Shown: piece after piece, positions 6,587 through 13,416 of the stretch | How the letters are laid out: every line of letters begins with the position of its first letter | Numbering within the stretch: the stretch's first letter is position 1 | From: an uncultured Collinsella sp. | GTDB lineage: Bacteria; Actinomycetota; Coriobacteriia; Coriobacteriales; Coriobacteriaceae | Reading direction: 5' to 3' | Assembly (NCBI GenBank): GCA_902490365.1 | Contig: CABUDQ010000047.1 | Span: 1 to 15,216, forward strand | DNA: 15,216 nt | Program-made: the position numbers and the translations under genes | Notes under the pieces: generated by a model | The model's input: the letters and a program-made list of their open reading frames with translations, nothing else | What the model was told of the DNA's origin: nothing | Databases searched by the model: none

Positions 6587-8818
6587 CTAGAAGTTGGCGT
6601 CGTTGAGCTGGGCGCTCTCGAGGCCGTCGAGCAGTTGCTGTTCGGGCGTATCGGCGACGCTCTCGAGCAATTCGGTGGGATCGACGTTCATGTCCCTACC
6701 GGCCTCGTTGCCGTTGACCAGGTCGTCCGAGAAGATATCGACTTCCATTTCCTCGGCTTCCTCGATCTGGACCTCGAGCGGCACATGGGTGCGTACGAGT
6801 TTGACCGCCGGACGCATGCGGGCAAAGAGAGGCACGTACTCGATGATGATCGCCGAGTTCTCAAGACCGTACCAGCGTGCCGGGCTTCCGCAGGCGCGGC
6901 GGACGGCGTACTTGATGGCCATCACGCGGTGGTCGTTGCGGTTGATGTCCGTTTCGGGGGCAAGCATCTTGCGCAGCATGCAAAAACGGAAGTCGCCCAC
7001 GTTGCCGCGTGTCTCGTAGATGGAGTAGGTGTGATGCTGCGGTGGCAGCTCACCCGATGTCATCAAGTCGCCAACGATCTGACGCAGATAGGCGTTGATG
7101 CGCTGGTTGACCTTAAAGCCCAGGTCCAGGCGCACGCGGAACAAAAAGTCCGTGCCAAAGGTCTCGACGGAATACTCGTGCGTATAGGGCTCGTCGGTAA
7201 CGTGCACGTTGATGAACCAATATGCCTTGGCGCGCTTGGGGTGCTTGTCCAGGATGGAATAGAGCACGTCGCGGTCGAGCGTGAGCGGGTCGGGGCTGTT
7301 GGTGAGGAACACCAGATTGTCGGCGAGCACGGGGTAGGTCTCGTCGTTGCGCAGGCGGTTGAGCTGATCGATGTACTTGGAGACGGGCAGCAGGATCGTC
7401 TGCGTACGCTCGATGGCGGTGCCGCGGCGCCACACGTACATAAGGCCAAACAGCAGCGAGGCCAGGAAGATCATCACATAGCCGCCGTCAAAGAACATGG
7501 TGAGGCACGAGGCAAAGAAGCAGAGCTCGATGGCGCCAAAAAGCAGGGCAAAGACGCAGGCGCCCAGCTTGTGCTTGAGGATGCCGGCGATATAGCTCGT
7601 CAAAAGCGTCGTGGTCATGAGCATAGTCACGGTGATGGCGAGGCCGTAGGCGCTCTCCATGCGCTCGGAGTTTTGGAACAGCAGCACGATGAAGATACAG
7701 CCGACCCACATGATGTTGTTGACGAGCGGAATATAGAGTTGACCCTTGGTGTCGCTGGGGTAGTGGATGCGCAGATGCGGCATAAGGTTGAGACGCGTGG
7801 CCTCGGATACCAGCGAGAACGAGCCGGTGATAAGCGCCTGCGAGGCGATGATGGCCGCTACGGCCGATAGCACGATGGCAAAGGGGCGCAGGGGCTCGGG
7901 AAGCATCATGTAGAACGGGTTGACGATGTCCATCGCGAGCATCTGGGGATTGGAGTTGTTGGCGAGCAGCCAAGCGCCCTGACCCAGATAGTTAAGGATG
8001 AGGGCCGCCTTTACGAACGGCCAGGATGCGTAAATGTTAGCCTTGCCCACGTGACCCATGTCCGAATAGAGCGCCTCGGCGCCGGTCGTCGACAGGAAGA
8101 CGAAGCCGAGCACCATGATGCCCGAGTGGTTGATGGGCGAGAACAGGAACATGATGCCGCGGATGGGGTTGAGTGCGCGCAAGATGGACAGGTTGCCGAG
8201 CATGTTGAACAGGCCGGCGCCCGCCAGGAACAGGAACCATAGCGTCATGAGCGGGCCGAAGAGCTTGCCGATTGACGAGGTGCCGGCGCGCTGCATGGCA
8301 AATAGGCCGCAGATAATGATGATGGTAATAATGATGACGTTGGTCTGGCCGTCGCCCAATAGCGCGTGGCCCCACTCGATGGTGCGCAGACCCTCGATGG
8401 CTGTGGTGACCGTGACGGCGGGGGTGAGGATGCCGTCGGCAAGCAGCGCCGCACCGCCGATCATGGCGGGAAGGATCAGCCACGGCGCCACTTTGCGCAC
8501 GAGACTGAACAGGGCGAAGATACCGCCCTCGTTGTGGTTGTCGGCCCTCATGGCGATTAGCACGTACTTGACCGTGGTTACGAGCGTCATGGTCCAGATG
8601 ACGAGCGAAAGCGCGCCCAGGATCATGTCCTCGCTGACGGTACCGATGCCGCCGTTGTTGGCGACGATTGATTTCATGGTGTACATAGGGCTCGTGCCGA
8701 TGTCGCCATAGACGACGCCGAGCGTTACGAGCAACATACCAGCAGAAAGGGGAATGGCTCCATGCCCGCTCTGTCCGTGCTGGTCTTGGAGGTTTGCCTC
8801 CAGTTTGTTGTGTGCCAC
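6587..8818 (-). CDS. kup: KUP-family potassium uptake transporter
   Basis: This is a membrane transporter importing K+ with protons, 743 residues from the chosen start. The N-terminal signature GVVYGDIGTSP (34-44) and the following TM1-TM2 region, EGGIFALFSLVRK and the hydrophobic first ~440 residues (about 12 segments) are typical of KUP/HAK/KT proteins. A large cytoplasmic C-terminal domain follows and ends in an acidic tail. The start is taken as GTG at 8818, five bases after AAGGGAG. An ATG at 8836 would place this site inside the coding region and has no site of its own. It is monocistronic. A perfect hairpin lies just upstream (8839-8863). In many Gram-positive bacteria Kup is controlled by c-di-AMP; I see no ydaO-type riboswitch here. 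Confidence 0.92.
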   Translation of the reverse strand: MAHNKLEANLQDQHGQSGHGAIPLSAGMLLVTLGVVYGDIGTSPMYTMKSIVANNGGIGTVSEDMILGALSLVIWTMTLVTTVKYVLIAMRADNHNEGGIFALFSLVRKVAPWLILPAMIGGAALLADGILTPAVTVTTAIEGLRTIEWGHALLGDGQTNVIIITIIIICGLFAMQRAGTSSIGKLFGPLMTLWFLFLAGAGLFNMLGNLSILRALNPIRGIMFLFSPINHSGIMVLGFVFLSTTGAEALYSDMGHVGKANIYASWPFVKAALILNYLGQGAWLLANNSNPQMLAMDIVNPFYMMLPEPLRPFAIVLSAVAAIIASQALITGSFSLVSEATRLNLMPHLRIHYPSDTKGQLYIPLVNNIMWVGCIFIVLLFQNSERMESAYGLAITVTMLMTTTLLTSYIAGILKHKLGACVFALLFGAIELCFFASCLTMFFDGGYVMIFLASLLFGLMYVWRRGTAIERTQTILLPVSKYIDQLNRLRNDETYPVLADNLVFLTNSPDPLTLDRDVLYSILDKHPKRAKAYWFINVHVTDEPYTHEYSVETFGTDFLFRVRLDLGFKVNQRINAYLRQIVGDLMTSGELPPQHHTYSIYETRGNVGDFRFCMLRKMLAPETDINRNDHRVMAIKYAVRRACGSPARWYGLENSAIIIEYVPLFARMRPAVKLVRTHVPLEVQIEEAEEMEVDIFSDDLVNGNEAGRDMNVDPTELLESVADTPEQQLLDGLESAQLNDANF

Positions 8819-8838
8819 GTGGACTCCCTTAGACATCC

Positions 8839-8863
8839 GGTTATCTGTCTAGGGCAGATAACC
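8839..8863 (-). promoter_or_regulatory. Hairpin in the kup leader
   Basis: GGTTATCTG (8839-8847) and CAGATAACC (8855-8863) form a perfect 9-base inverted repeat with a seven-base loop, 20 bases before the GTG start of kup. It lies just 5' of the ribosome binding site without covering it. It could be an operator in DNA or a stabilising hairpin in the mRNA. Confidence 0.5.
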
Positions 8864-8918
8864 TTTATGCCATCTTTATACATATAAGAGCAGTTTGGCA
8901 CATCGGGGTGTTTTAGAC

Positions 8919-8942
8919 AATAATCCCCATCTGGGGATTATT
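8919..8942. repeat. Perfect inverted repeat upstream of kup
   Basis: AATAATCCCC (8919-8928) and GGGGATTATT (8933-8942) are perfect complements around a four-base loop. There is no T-run after the stem on either strand, so it is not a simple terminator. Its place, about 100 bases before kup and after the terminator of the gene upstream, fits an operator in the kup promoter region. Confidence 0.5.
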
Positions 8943-8959
8943 CATGTACGCAGGTAGCA

Positions 8960-9033
8960 TTTCAAAACAGGGGCGCACCGGCTGTATGGTCTTGCTGCAA
9001 TGTGATAACCACGGACGCGCCCCTGCTTTGAAA
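8960..9033 (-). terminator. Long-stem terminator of the EamA transporter gene
   Basis: A 17-base stem with one mismatch (8960-8976 with 9017-9033) encloses 40 bases that can fold further (CCG/CGG, TGGT/ACCA, TTGC/GCAA). On the minus strand its GC-rich core CAGGGGCGC/GCGCCCCTG is followed directly by TTTTGAAA. It begins 15 bases after the stop codon of the gene. The loop is unusually long for a simple terminator. Confidence 0.65.
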
Positions 9034-9047
9034 CTGAAGAGGGGCTT

Positions 9048-9959
9048 TTAGGCGCGTGCTACTTGGGCGATGCTTGCTTTGGTGTCTGCGCGTTTGCCGG
9101 CGACTTCGCAAAAGATCGCGCCGCCGATGATCAACGCGGCGCCCATGAGGCGGATGGGCGTCATGGTCTCTCCCAAAAGGGCAACGGAGAACACGACGGC
9201 CGAAAGCGGCTCGAGGTAGCCGACGACCGCGACGGTCTGGACGGGCAGCTTGGCGACGGCACTAAAGTAGAGCAGGCAACCGATGCCGGTGTTGACGACG
9301 CCGAGCATGGCGACGGCGCCCCAATCGATGCCGGCGGCAATGCTGGGGGAGAGGAACGAGGGGGCACCTTGCGTGAAGAGCGTAAGGATCAACGCGGTTA
9401 CAAAGGCGGCGCTCACCTGGAGCGTGGAGTTCTCGAGGCCTTCGATGTGTGGCGCACCCTTGCTAGCGATGACCATCAAGGCGTAGCAGAAGGCCGAGGC
9501 GATGCCGCAAGCGATACCCGCAATGGGCATATTGCCGCCTAGACCTTGCGCCGCAATGAGAAAGGCGCCACAGGCAACGGCGATAAACCCGGCGATTTTG
9601 CCGCCGGTCAGCTTTTCGCCAAAAATGAGCGGGGAGAGGGCCATAACGATGATGGGGCCGCAGTAATACAACAGCGAGGAGATGCCAACGCCGATCGTCT
9701 GATAGGCGCGGAACAGGAAAATCCAGCTGGCGCCCAGCGCGGCGCCCGAGACGATGAGCGCTGCGGCCTCGCGGGGGCGAGACGGAGCCTGCAGGTTATG
9801 GCGCTTGGTTATGAAGAGGATGGCGGCAAGGGTGAGAGCGCCCAAAAACGTGCGCAACAGTACGATATCGGAGCTCGGCAGCGCGATGGCAGCGGCGATG
9901 ATGCCGTTGGAGCCAAACAATAGCAATGCTGCTAAGTACGTAAACAGTCCGTTGTTCAT
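9048..9959 (-). CDS. EamA/DMT-family transporter
   Basis: This is a 303-residue inner-membrane protein with about ten hydrophobic segments in two similar halves (roughly 5-140 and 148-288), the layout of EamA-domain drug/metabolite transporters. The first half starts FTYLAALLLFGSNGIIAAAIALPSSDIVLLRTFLGAL, where the early xRxxxG-type segment is typical; the second half has a GCLLYFSAVAKLPVQ segment and GYLEPLSAVVFSVALLGE, a hallmark of the family. Members mostly export amino acids or related metabolites; the substrate cannot be assigned. Start ATG 9959 follows GAGGGGA at a somewhat long spacing. It is divergent from the LysR regulator at 10078, with 118 bases between, a common arrangement in which the regulator controls the transporter. 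Confidence 0.88.
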   Translation of the reverse strand: MNNGLFTYLAALLLFGSNGIIAAAIALPSSDIVLLRTFLGALTLAAILFITKRHNLQAPSRPREAAALIVSGAALGASWIFLFRAYQTIGVGISSLLYYCGPIIVMALSPLIFGEKLTGGKIAGFIAVACGAFLIAAQGLGGNMPIAGIACGIASAFCYALMVIASKGAPHIEGLENSTLQVSAAFVTALILTLFTQGAPSFLSPSIAAGIDWGAVAMLGVVNTGIGCLLYFSAVAKLPVQTVAVVGYLEPLSAVVFSVALLGETMTPIRLMGAALIIGGAIFCEVAGKRADTKASIAQVARA

Positions 9960-10026
9960 GTGCTGACATCCCCTCTATATCCGAGCATGTTCACTATGGG
10001 TGAGGTGGCTTTAGAAGAAAAGCGAA

Positions 10027-10032
10027 TATAAT
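10027..10032 (+). promoter_or_regulatory. -10 box (TATAAT) of the LysR-type regulator gene
   Basis: A consensus TATAAT lies 46 bases before the GTG start. No clear -35 box is seen, which is usual for an autoregulated LysR gene. A small inverted repeat, ATGG-ATA-CCAT (10034-10044), lies at the likely transcription start. On the other strand TATAGA (9974-9979) could be the -10 of the transporter gene. Confidence 0.45.
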
Positions 10033-10077
10033 GCATGGATACCATGACAAAAACTCATGTAAAGGTGGAGGGATGCC

Positions 10078-10935
10078 GTGGAAACGAATATTCAAAAGAT
10101 GCAAGTGCTGCTCGAGACGGTGCGTGCCGGCAGCTTTACGCATGCTGCAGAGCGGCTGAGCTATTCGCAGTCGGGCGTGAGCCGCATGGTGGGCGACCTT
10201 GAGGCAGACTGGGGTTTTAAGGTGCTTGATCGCAGCCGCGAGGGCGTGGTGCTTTCTGCCGACGGGCGGCAGGTCATGCCGGCAGTCGAGGCGTTATGCG
10301 AAGAGTTTGGCCGCCTGCAGCGACGCGTGGACGAGATGCGGGGGCTCATGCGTGGCAAGATCTGTATCGGTACATTCTCGAGTGTGGCGACCCATGTACT
10401 GCCGCCGGTGATCGCGCGGTTTCGCGCTGATCACCCGGATGTCGATTACGAGCTGCTGATGGGTGATTACTCCGAGATTGAGCAATGGGTGGCGGAAGGC
10501 CGCTGCGACCTGGGCTTTATTCCGCGCGAGCCACGCGGCGCCGGCATGGCGTCGCGGCCGTTGGTGCAAGACGAGCTGATGGCCGTGGTGCCAGCGGACT
10601 CCTCGCTTGCCACCGCGGAGGTCGTTTCCCTTGCCGATTTGGCCAACGAGCAGTTTATTCTTCTGGAACGCGGTAGCGACGACGAGATTACGCCGCTGTT
10701 TCGCCGCGCGGGTCTGGCGGTGCGTTCTAAGCTATCGACCTGGGATGATTATGCGATTATGGCCATGGTCGAGGACGGTCTGGGCGTGAGTATTCTTCCG
10801 GCGCTCATCTTGCGCCGCTGTCAGTTCGATGTCGCCGTGCGTCCGCTCGAGGGACATCCCCATCGGCAGATCAACGCGATATATCGCACGGCTGACGTTT
10901 CGCTTGCCGCCGCTCGATTCCTTGAATATCTCTAA
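10078..10935 (+). CDS. LysR-family transcriptional regulator
   Basis: This is a 285-residue cytoplasmic DNA-binding regulator. Residues 1-62 form the winged helix-turn-helix with the LysR signature: LLETVRAGSFTHAAERL, then SQSGVSRMVGDLEADWGFKVLDRS. Residues about 91-285 form the effector-binding domain (GKICIGTFSSVATHVLPPVIARF, CDLGFI, and EDGLGVSILPALIL). The start is GTG 10078, five bases after GGAGGG; the ATG at 10073 is in another frame. The divergent EamA transporter at 9048-9959 is the most likely target, with binding in the 118-base intergenic region. The effector is unknown. The following aminotransferase gene has its own promoter region, so an operon is not indicated. Confidence 0.9.
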   Translation: METNIQKMQVLLETVRAGSFTHAAERLSYSQSGVSRMVGDLEADWGFKVLDRSREGVVLSADGRQVMPAVEALCEEFGRLQRRVDEMRGLMRGKICIGTFSSVATHVLPPVIARFRADHPDVDYELLMGDYSEIEQWVAEGRCDLGFIPREPRGAGMASRPLVQDELMAVVPADSSLATAEVVSLADLANEQFILLERGSDDEITPLFRRAGLAVRSKLSTWDDYAIMAMVEDGLGVSILPALILRRCQFDVAVRPLEGHPHRQINAIYRTADVSLAAARFLEYL

Positions 10936-10994
10936 ACGCGTGCGCGTCATTGTCCGCCTTGGGCAAATCTCGGAGTTCGGTACGTTTTCTTGTG

Positions 10995-11079
10995 AAATTG
11001 AACTTCCGAATAAGGTACGGCGCTATACTGCTGCCTAAATTGAACTAAGGTTCAATTCGTGTTCTATAAATTGAACTTT
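10995..11079 (+). promoter_or_regulatory. TTGAAC repeat cluster, candidate operator of the XRE-aminotransferase gene
   Basis: AAATTGAACT occurs three times in the same orientation (10995-11004, 11037-11046, 11068-11077). The TTGAAC cores start at 10998, 11040 and 11071, i.e. 42 and 31 bases apart, close to four and three helical turns. An inverted GTTCAA (11050-11055) forms, with the second copy, a perfect 8-base palindrome with a four-base spacer (11038-11057). TATACT (11024-11029) and TATAAA (11065-11070) are possible -10 boxes within the cluster. It ends just before the ribosome binding site. An autoregulatory site for the fused XRE domain is the simplest reading. Confidence 0.6.
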
Positions 11080-11097
11080 GCCAGCAAGGAGGTTCTA

Positions 11098-12618
11098 ATG
11101 GCCCAAGAGACGTTTAGCGATCGCCTGCGACAGACCATGTCCGATCGCGACGTTCGCCAGTCGGACGTAATCCGCGCATCGGAGATGCTCGGAAAAAAAC
11201 TCGGCAAGAGTCAGATGAGCCAATATGTGAGCGGCAAGACGATCCCGCGGCGCGATGTGGCAGAGCTGCTCGCTCGTATTTTGGAGGTCGATGTTTCCTG
11301 GCTGCTCGCCGGTGACGCCGATCAAGGCGAGGAATCATCGCCTCGCAACGTGCCCAAGCCCGAACCCCATCCCTCAGCTCAAATTCCAAGGAGCACCACC
11401 ATGCGTACTTTTTCTAAATCCACCAAGCTCGATAACGTCCTGTATGACGTGCGCGGCCCCGTCGTCGACGAGGCCGCCCGTATGGAGGACGAGGGCGAGC
11501 GTATTCTCAAGCTCAACATCGGTAATCCGGCGCCCTTTGGTTTCCGCACGCCCGATGAGGTCATCAAGGACATGCGCCAGCAGCTGCCCGACTGCGAAGG
11601 CTATTCCAACTCGCGCGGTCTGTTCTCCGCGCGCAAGGCAATCATGCAGTACTCGCAGATCAAGGGCCTGCCCAATGTTCAGATGGAGCACATCTACACG
11701 GGCAACGGCGTGTCCGAACTCATTCAGCTTTCGATGAACGCGCTGCTCGACAATGGCGACGAGATTCTGATCCCCAGCCCCGACTATCCGCTCTGGACGG
11801 CGTGCGCAACCCTTGCCGGCGGTCATCCCGTTCACTATCTGTGTGATGAGCAAGCGGATTGGTATCCCGACCTGGAGGATATGGAGTCCAAGATCACGAG
11901 CGCGACCAAGGCCCTCGTCATCATCAACCCCAACAACCCCACGGGTTCGGTCTATCCGCGCGAGGTACTCGAGGGCATCGTTGAGATCGCGCGCAGGCAC
12001 CAGCTCATGATTTTTGCCGATGAGATCTACGACCGCCTGTGCATGGACGGCTACGAGCACGTCTCGATTGCCTCGCTCGCTCCCGACCTGCCCTGCGTCA
12101 CCTTTAGCGGCCTTTCCAAGTCGCACATGATCGCGGGCTATCGTATTGGCTGGATGGTGCTTTCGGGTAACCAGCGCTGCATGAGCGACTTTATTATGGG
12201 CATCAACATGCTCTCGAACATGCGCCTGTGCTCCAACGTGCCGGCTCAGTCAATCGTCCAGACGGCGCTCGGCGGCCATCAGTCTGTTAACAACTACATC
12301 CGCCCCGGCGGTCGTGTCTACGAGCAGCGCAACTTCGTGTATGAGGCACTCAACAAGATCGACGGCATCTCGGTGGTCAAGCCGCGTGCGGCGTTCTATA
12401 TCTTCCCCAAGATGGATGTGAAGAAGTTCAACATCACTGACGACGAGCAGTTCGCCCTTGACCTGCTGCACGAGAAGAAGATCCTGATCACGCGCGGCGG
12501 CGGCTTTAACTGGGGTGAGCCCGACCACTTCCGCATCGTGTACCTGCCGCGCATGGAAGTGCTCAAAGAGTCGCTCGAAGACCTCGCCGACTTCTTCGAT
12601 CATTACCGCCAGAGCTAA
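11098..12618 (+). CDS. XRE-type HTH domain fused to AlaA-like alanine aminotransferase
   Basis: This is a 506-residue protein; ATG 11098 follows AAGGAGG by five bases. Residues about 5-72 are an XRE/Cro-type helix-turn-helix (QSDVIRAS, then SQMSQYVSGKTIPRRDVAELLARIL). Residues 73-101 are a Pro-rich linker. Residues 102-506 are a complete fold-type I PLP aminotransferase very close to E. coli AlaA: KLNIGNPAPFGF, YTGNGVSELIQ, PSPDYPLWTA, INPNNPTGSVY, FADEIYDR and the PLP lysine in FSGLSKS (residue 341; Lys240 counted from Met102). AlaA makes alanine from pyruvate and glutamate. The enzyme part alone is 405 residues, the same length as AlaA, and Met102 has its own ribosome binding site, so both a fusion and a free enzyme may be made. 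All key catalytic motifs are intact. The HTH may let alanine or PLP state control transcription; this is inference. Confidence 0.9.
   Translation: MAQETFSDRLRQTMSDRDVRQSDVIRASEMLGKKLGKSQMSQYVSGKTIPRRDVAELLARILEVDVSWLLAGDADQGEESSPRNVPKPEPHPSAQIPRSTTMRTFSKSTKLDNVLYDVRGPVVDEAARMEDEGERILKLNIGNPAPFGFRTPDEVIKDMRQQLPDCEGYSNSRGLFSARKAIMQYSQIKGLPNVQMEHIYTGNGVSELIQLSMNALLDNGDEILIPSPDYPLWTACATLAGGHPVHYLCDEQADWYPDLEDMESKITSATKALVIINPNNPTGSVYPREVLEGIVEIARRHQLMIFADEIYDRLCMDGYEHVSIASLAPDLPCVTFSGLSKSHMIAGYRIGWMVLSGNQRCMSDFIMGINMLSNMRLCSNVPAQSIVQTALGGHQSVNNYIRPGGRVYEQRNFVYEALNKIDGISVVKPRAAFYIFPKMDVKKFNITDDEQFALDLLHEKKILITRGGGFNWGEPDHFRIVYLPRMEVLKESLEDLADFFDHYRQS
11388..11403 (+). promoter_or_regulatory. Internal ribosome binding site and ATG for a free aminotransferase
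   Basis: AAGGAG (11388-11393) lies seven bases before ATG 11401, in frame with the fusion, exactly where the sequence begins to match stand-alone AlaA (MRTFSKSTKLDNVLYDVRGP). Translation from here would give a 405-residue enzyme without the HTH domain. Confidence 0.6.
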
Positions 12619-12623
12619 TTAGT

Positions 12624-12647
12624 TCCGCCGTTCTACCGAACGGCGGA
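12624..12647 (+). terminator. Hairpin directly after the aminotransferase stop
   Basis: TCCGCCGTTC (12624-12633) pairs perfectly with GAACGGCGGA (12638-12647) around TACC, six bases past the stop codon. No T-run follows, so it may protect the 3' end or pause polymerase rather than act as a full terminator. Confidence 0.5.
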
Positions 12648-12660
12648 CCACTTGACGCTG

Positions 12661-12762
12661 CGCGAGCCGCATTCACGCCAATCTGACGTTCAATTTCGAG
12701 GGCGCGACCAGAAGGTCAGCGCCCTCTCATTTCACGTCACCTTGGCGCAAATGCGGCTCGCT
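12661..12762. repeat. Nearly complete 100-base inverted repeat between convergent genes
   Basis: Outer arms 12662-12681 and 12742-12761 pair at 18 of 20 positions. Inside them TGACGT (12684-12689) pairs with ACGTCA (12734-12739), and a central hairpin (12698-12709 with 12714-12726, one bulge) completes a rod. CGCTG occurs directly outside both ends (12656-12660 and 12763-12767), like a short target duplication. No coding content is seen. It may be a REP- or MITE-like element or a bidirectional terminator structure. Confidence 0.6.
12698..12732 (+). terminator. Central hairpin of the inverted repeat, likely terminator
   Basis: GAGGGCGCGACC pairs with GGTC-A-GCGCCCTC around AGAA, followed on the plus strand by TCATTT. 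It lies 80 bases after the aminotransferase stop and before a convergent gene, so it probably ends plus-strand transcription. Confidence 0.55.
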
Positions 12763-12801
12763 CGCTGTCGTGTGCTCAACCTGCATCGTTACCCTGGCTG
12801 T

Positions 12802-13212
12802 CTAAATAACAATCCCGTTGCAGTGGTCGATTTCGTGTTGGATGATCTCGGCGGTGTAGCCCGAGAAGTTTTTGATGCGGTGGACGAAATTCTCGTCCAA
12901 ATACTCAACCTTAATGCGGCGATAGCGAGTACAGGGGCGCTCGCCGGAAAGCGAGAGACATCCTTCGCTCGTCTGATAGGAATTGACCTGCTCAAGAATT
13001 TGAGGGTTGTACATCAGCAGCGCCCTGTTGCCGTCCTTTACGCAGATGATGCGTTTGCGCACGCCAATCATGTTGGCGGCAAGGCCCACGCACTCGTGCT
13101 CATGCTCATGGAGCGTATCCAGGAGGTCCTGCCCGGTCACGGCGTCATCGGGGCCCGCGTCTTCGGAAGGCAGGCGCAAAAAGAACTCGGATTTCATGAT
13201 GGGCTTAATCAT
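12802..13212 (-). CDS. Peptide-deformylase-family protein with GLAANMIG motif
   Basis: This is a 136-residue cytoplasmic protein; ATG 13212 follows GAGGAG by six bases, and longer in-frame starts lack such a site. Motif I is GLAANMIG (43-50): the Gln that stabilises the transition state in deformylases is Met48. Motif II EGCLSL (83-88, Cys85) and motif III QHEIDH (125-130; His126, Glu127, His130) are intact, so the metal site and general base are present. The GLAANMIG form is, from memory, a frequent variant in Gram-positive gut bacteria, usually annotated as peptide deformylase. Whether it removes formyl groups is uncertain. It is the reverse case of the protein at 4991-5410, which keeps Gln but lacks Glu. 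It is divergent from the MFS exporter gene and convergent with the aminotransferase gene. Confidence 0.85.
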   Translation of the reverse strand: MIKPIMKSEFFLRLPSEDAGPDDAVTGQDLLDTLHEHEHECVGLAANMIGVRKRIICVKDGNRALLMYNPQILEQVNSYQTSEGCLSLSGERPCTRYRRIKVEYLDENFVHRIKNFSGYTAEIIQHEIDHCNGIVI

Positions 13213-13284
13213 GGCGGGCTCCTCATGTCTCATGCTTTCGTGGACTTTTAATAATAGCGCGGAAGGAAAGCTGCGCGTTCGCGT

Positions 13285-13290
13285 TACAAT
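13285..13290 (+). promoter_or_regulatory. Possible -10 box of the MFS exporter gene
   Basis: TACAAT lies 126 bases before the start codon and just ahead of the hairpin-rich leader. No convincing -35 box is seen at the usual distance. Confidence 0.35.
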
Positions 13291-13311
13291 CTTTCGACGT
13301 TGGACCATGTT

Positions 13312-13408
13312 GCCAGACTCGTCGCGTGCGGCGTCTGGCGTAAGTCTAGGGCTCATCCTCGCCCTGGACTGTTCCTCTGGGGCGATACGACTGTCGTTCC
13401 AAGAGGAA
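13312..13408 (+). promoter_or_regulatory. Structured 5' leader of the MFS exporter gene
   Basis: Three hairpins follow one another: GCCAGAC/GTCTGGC (13312-13318 with 13333-13339), a 10-base stem 13343-13352 with 13361-13370, and TTCCTCT (13372-13378) with AGAGGAA (13402-13408). The third covers most of the ribosome binding site AGGAAGG before ATG 13417, so it could block translation until opened. I could not match it to a known riboswitch class. Confidence 0.5.
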
Positions 13409-13416
13409 GGAAATGC

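Noticed and set aside
8819..9047. c-di-AMP (ydaO/yuaA) riboswitch before kup
   Set aside because: Only two simple inverted repeats are seen; the long conserved ydaO core is not recognisable.
11059..11097. Earlier GTG start for the XRE-aminotransferase
   Set aside because: It would put the AAGGAGG site and the third TTGAAC repeat inside the coding region. ATG 11098 is ideally spaced.
13300..13416. N-terminal extension of the MFS exporter from a TTG start at 13300
   Set aside because: The extra 39 residues are rich in Arg, Pro and Trp, unlike an exporter N-terminus, and the ATG at 13417 has a strong ribosome binding site.
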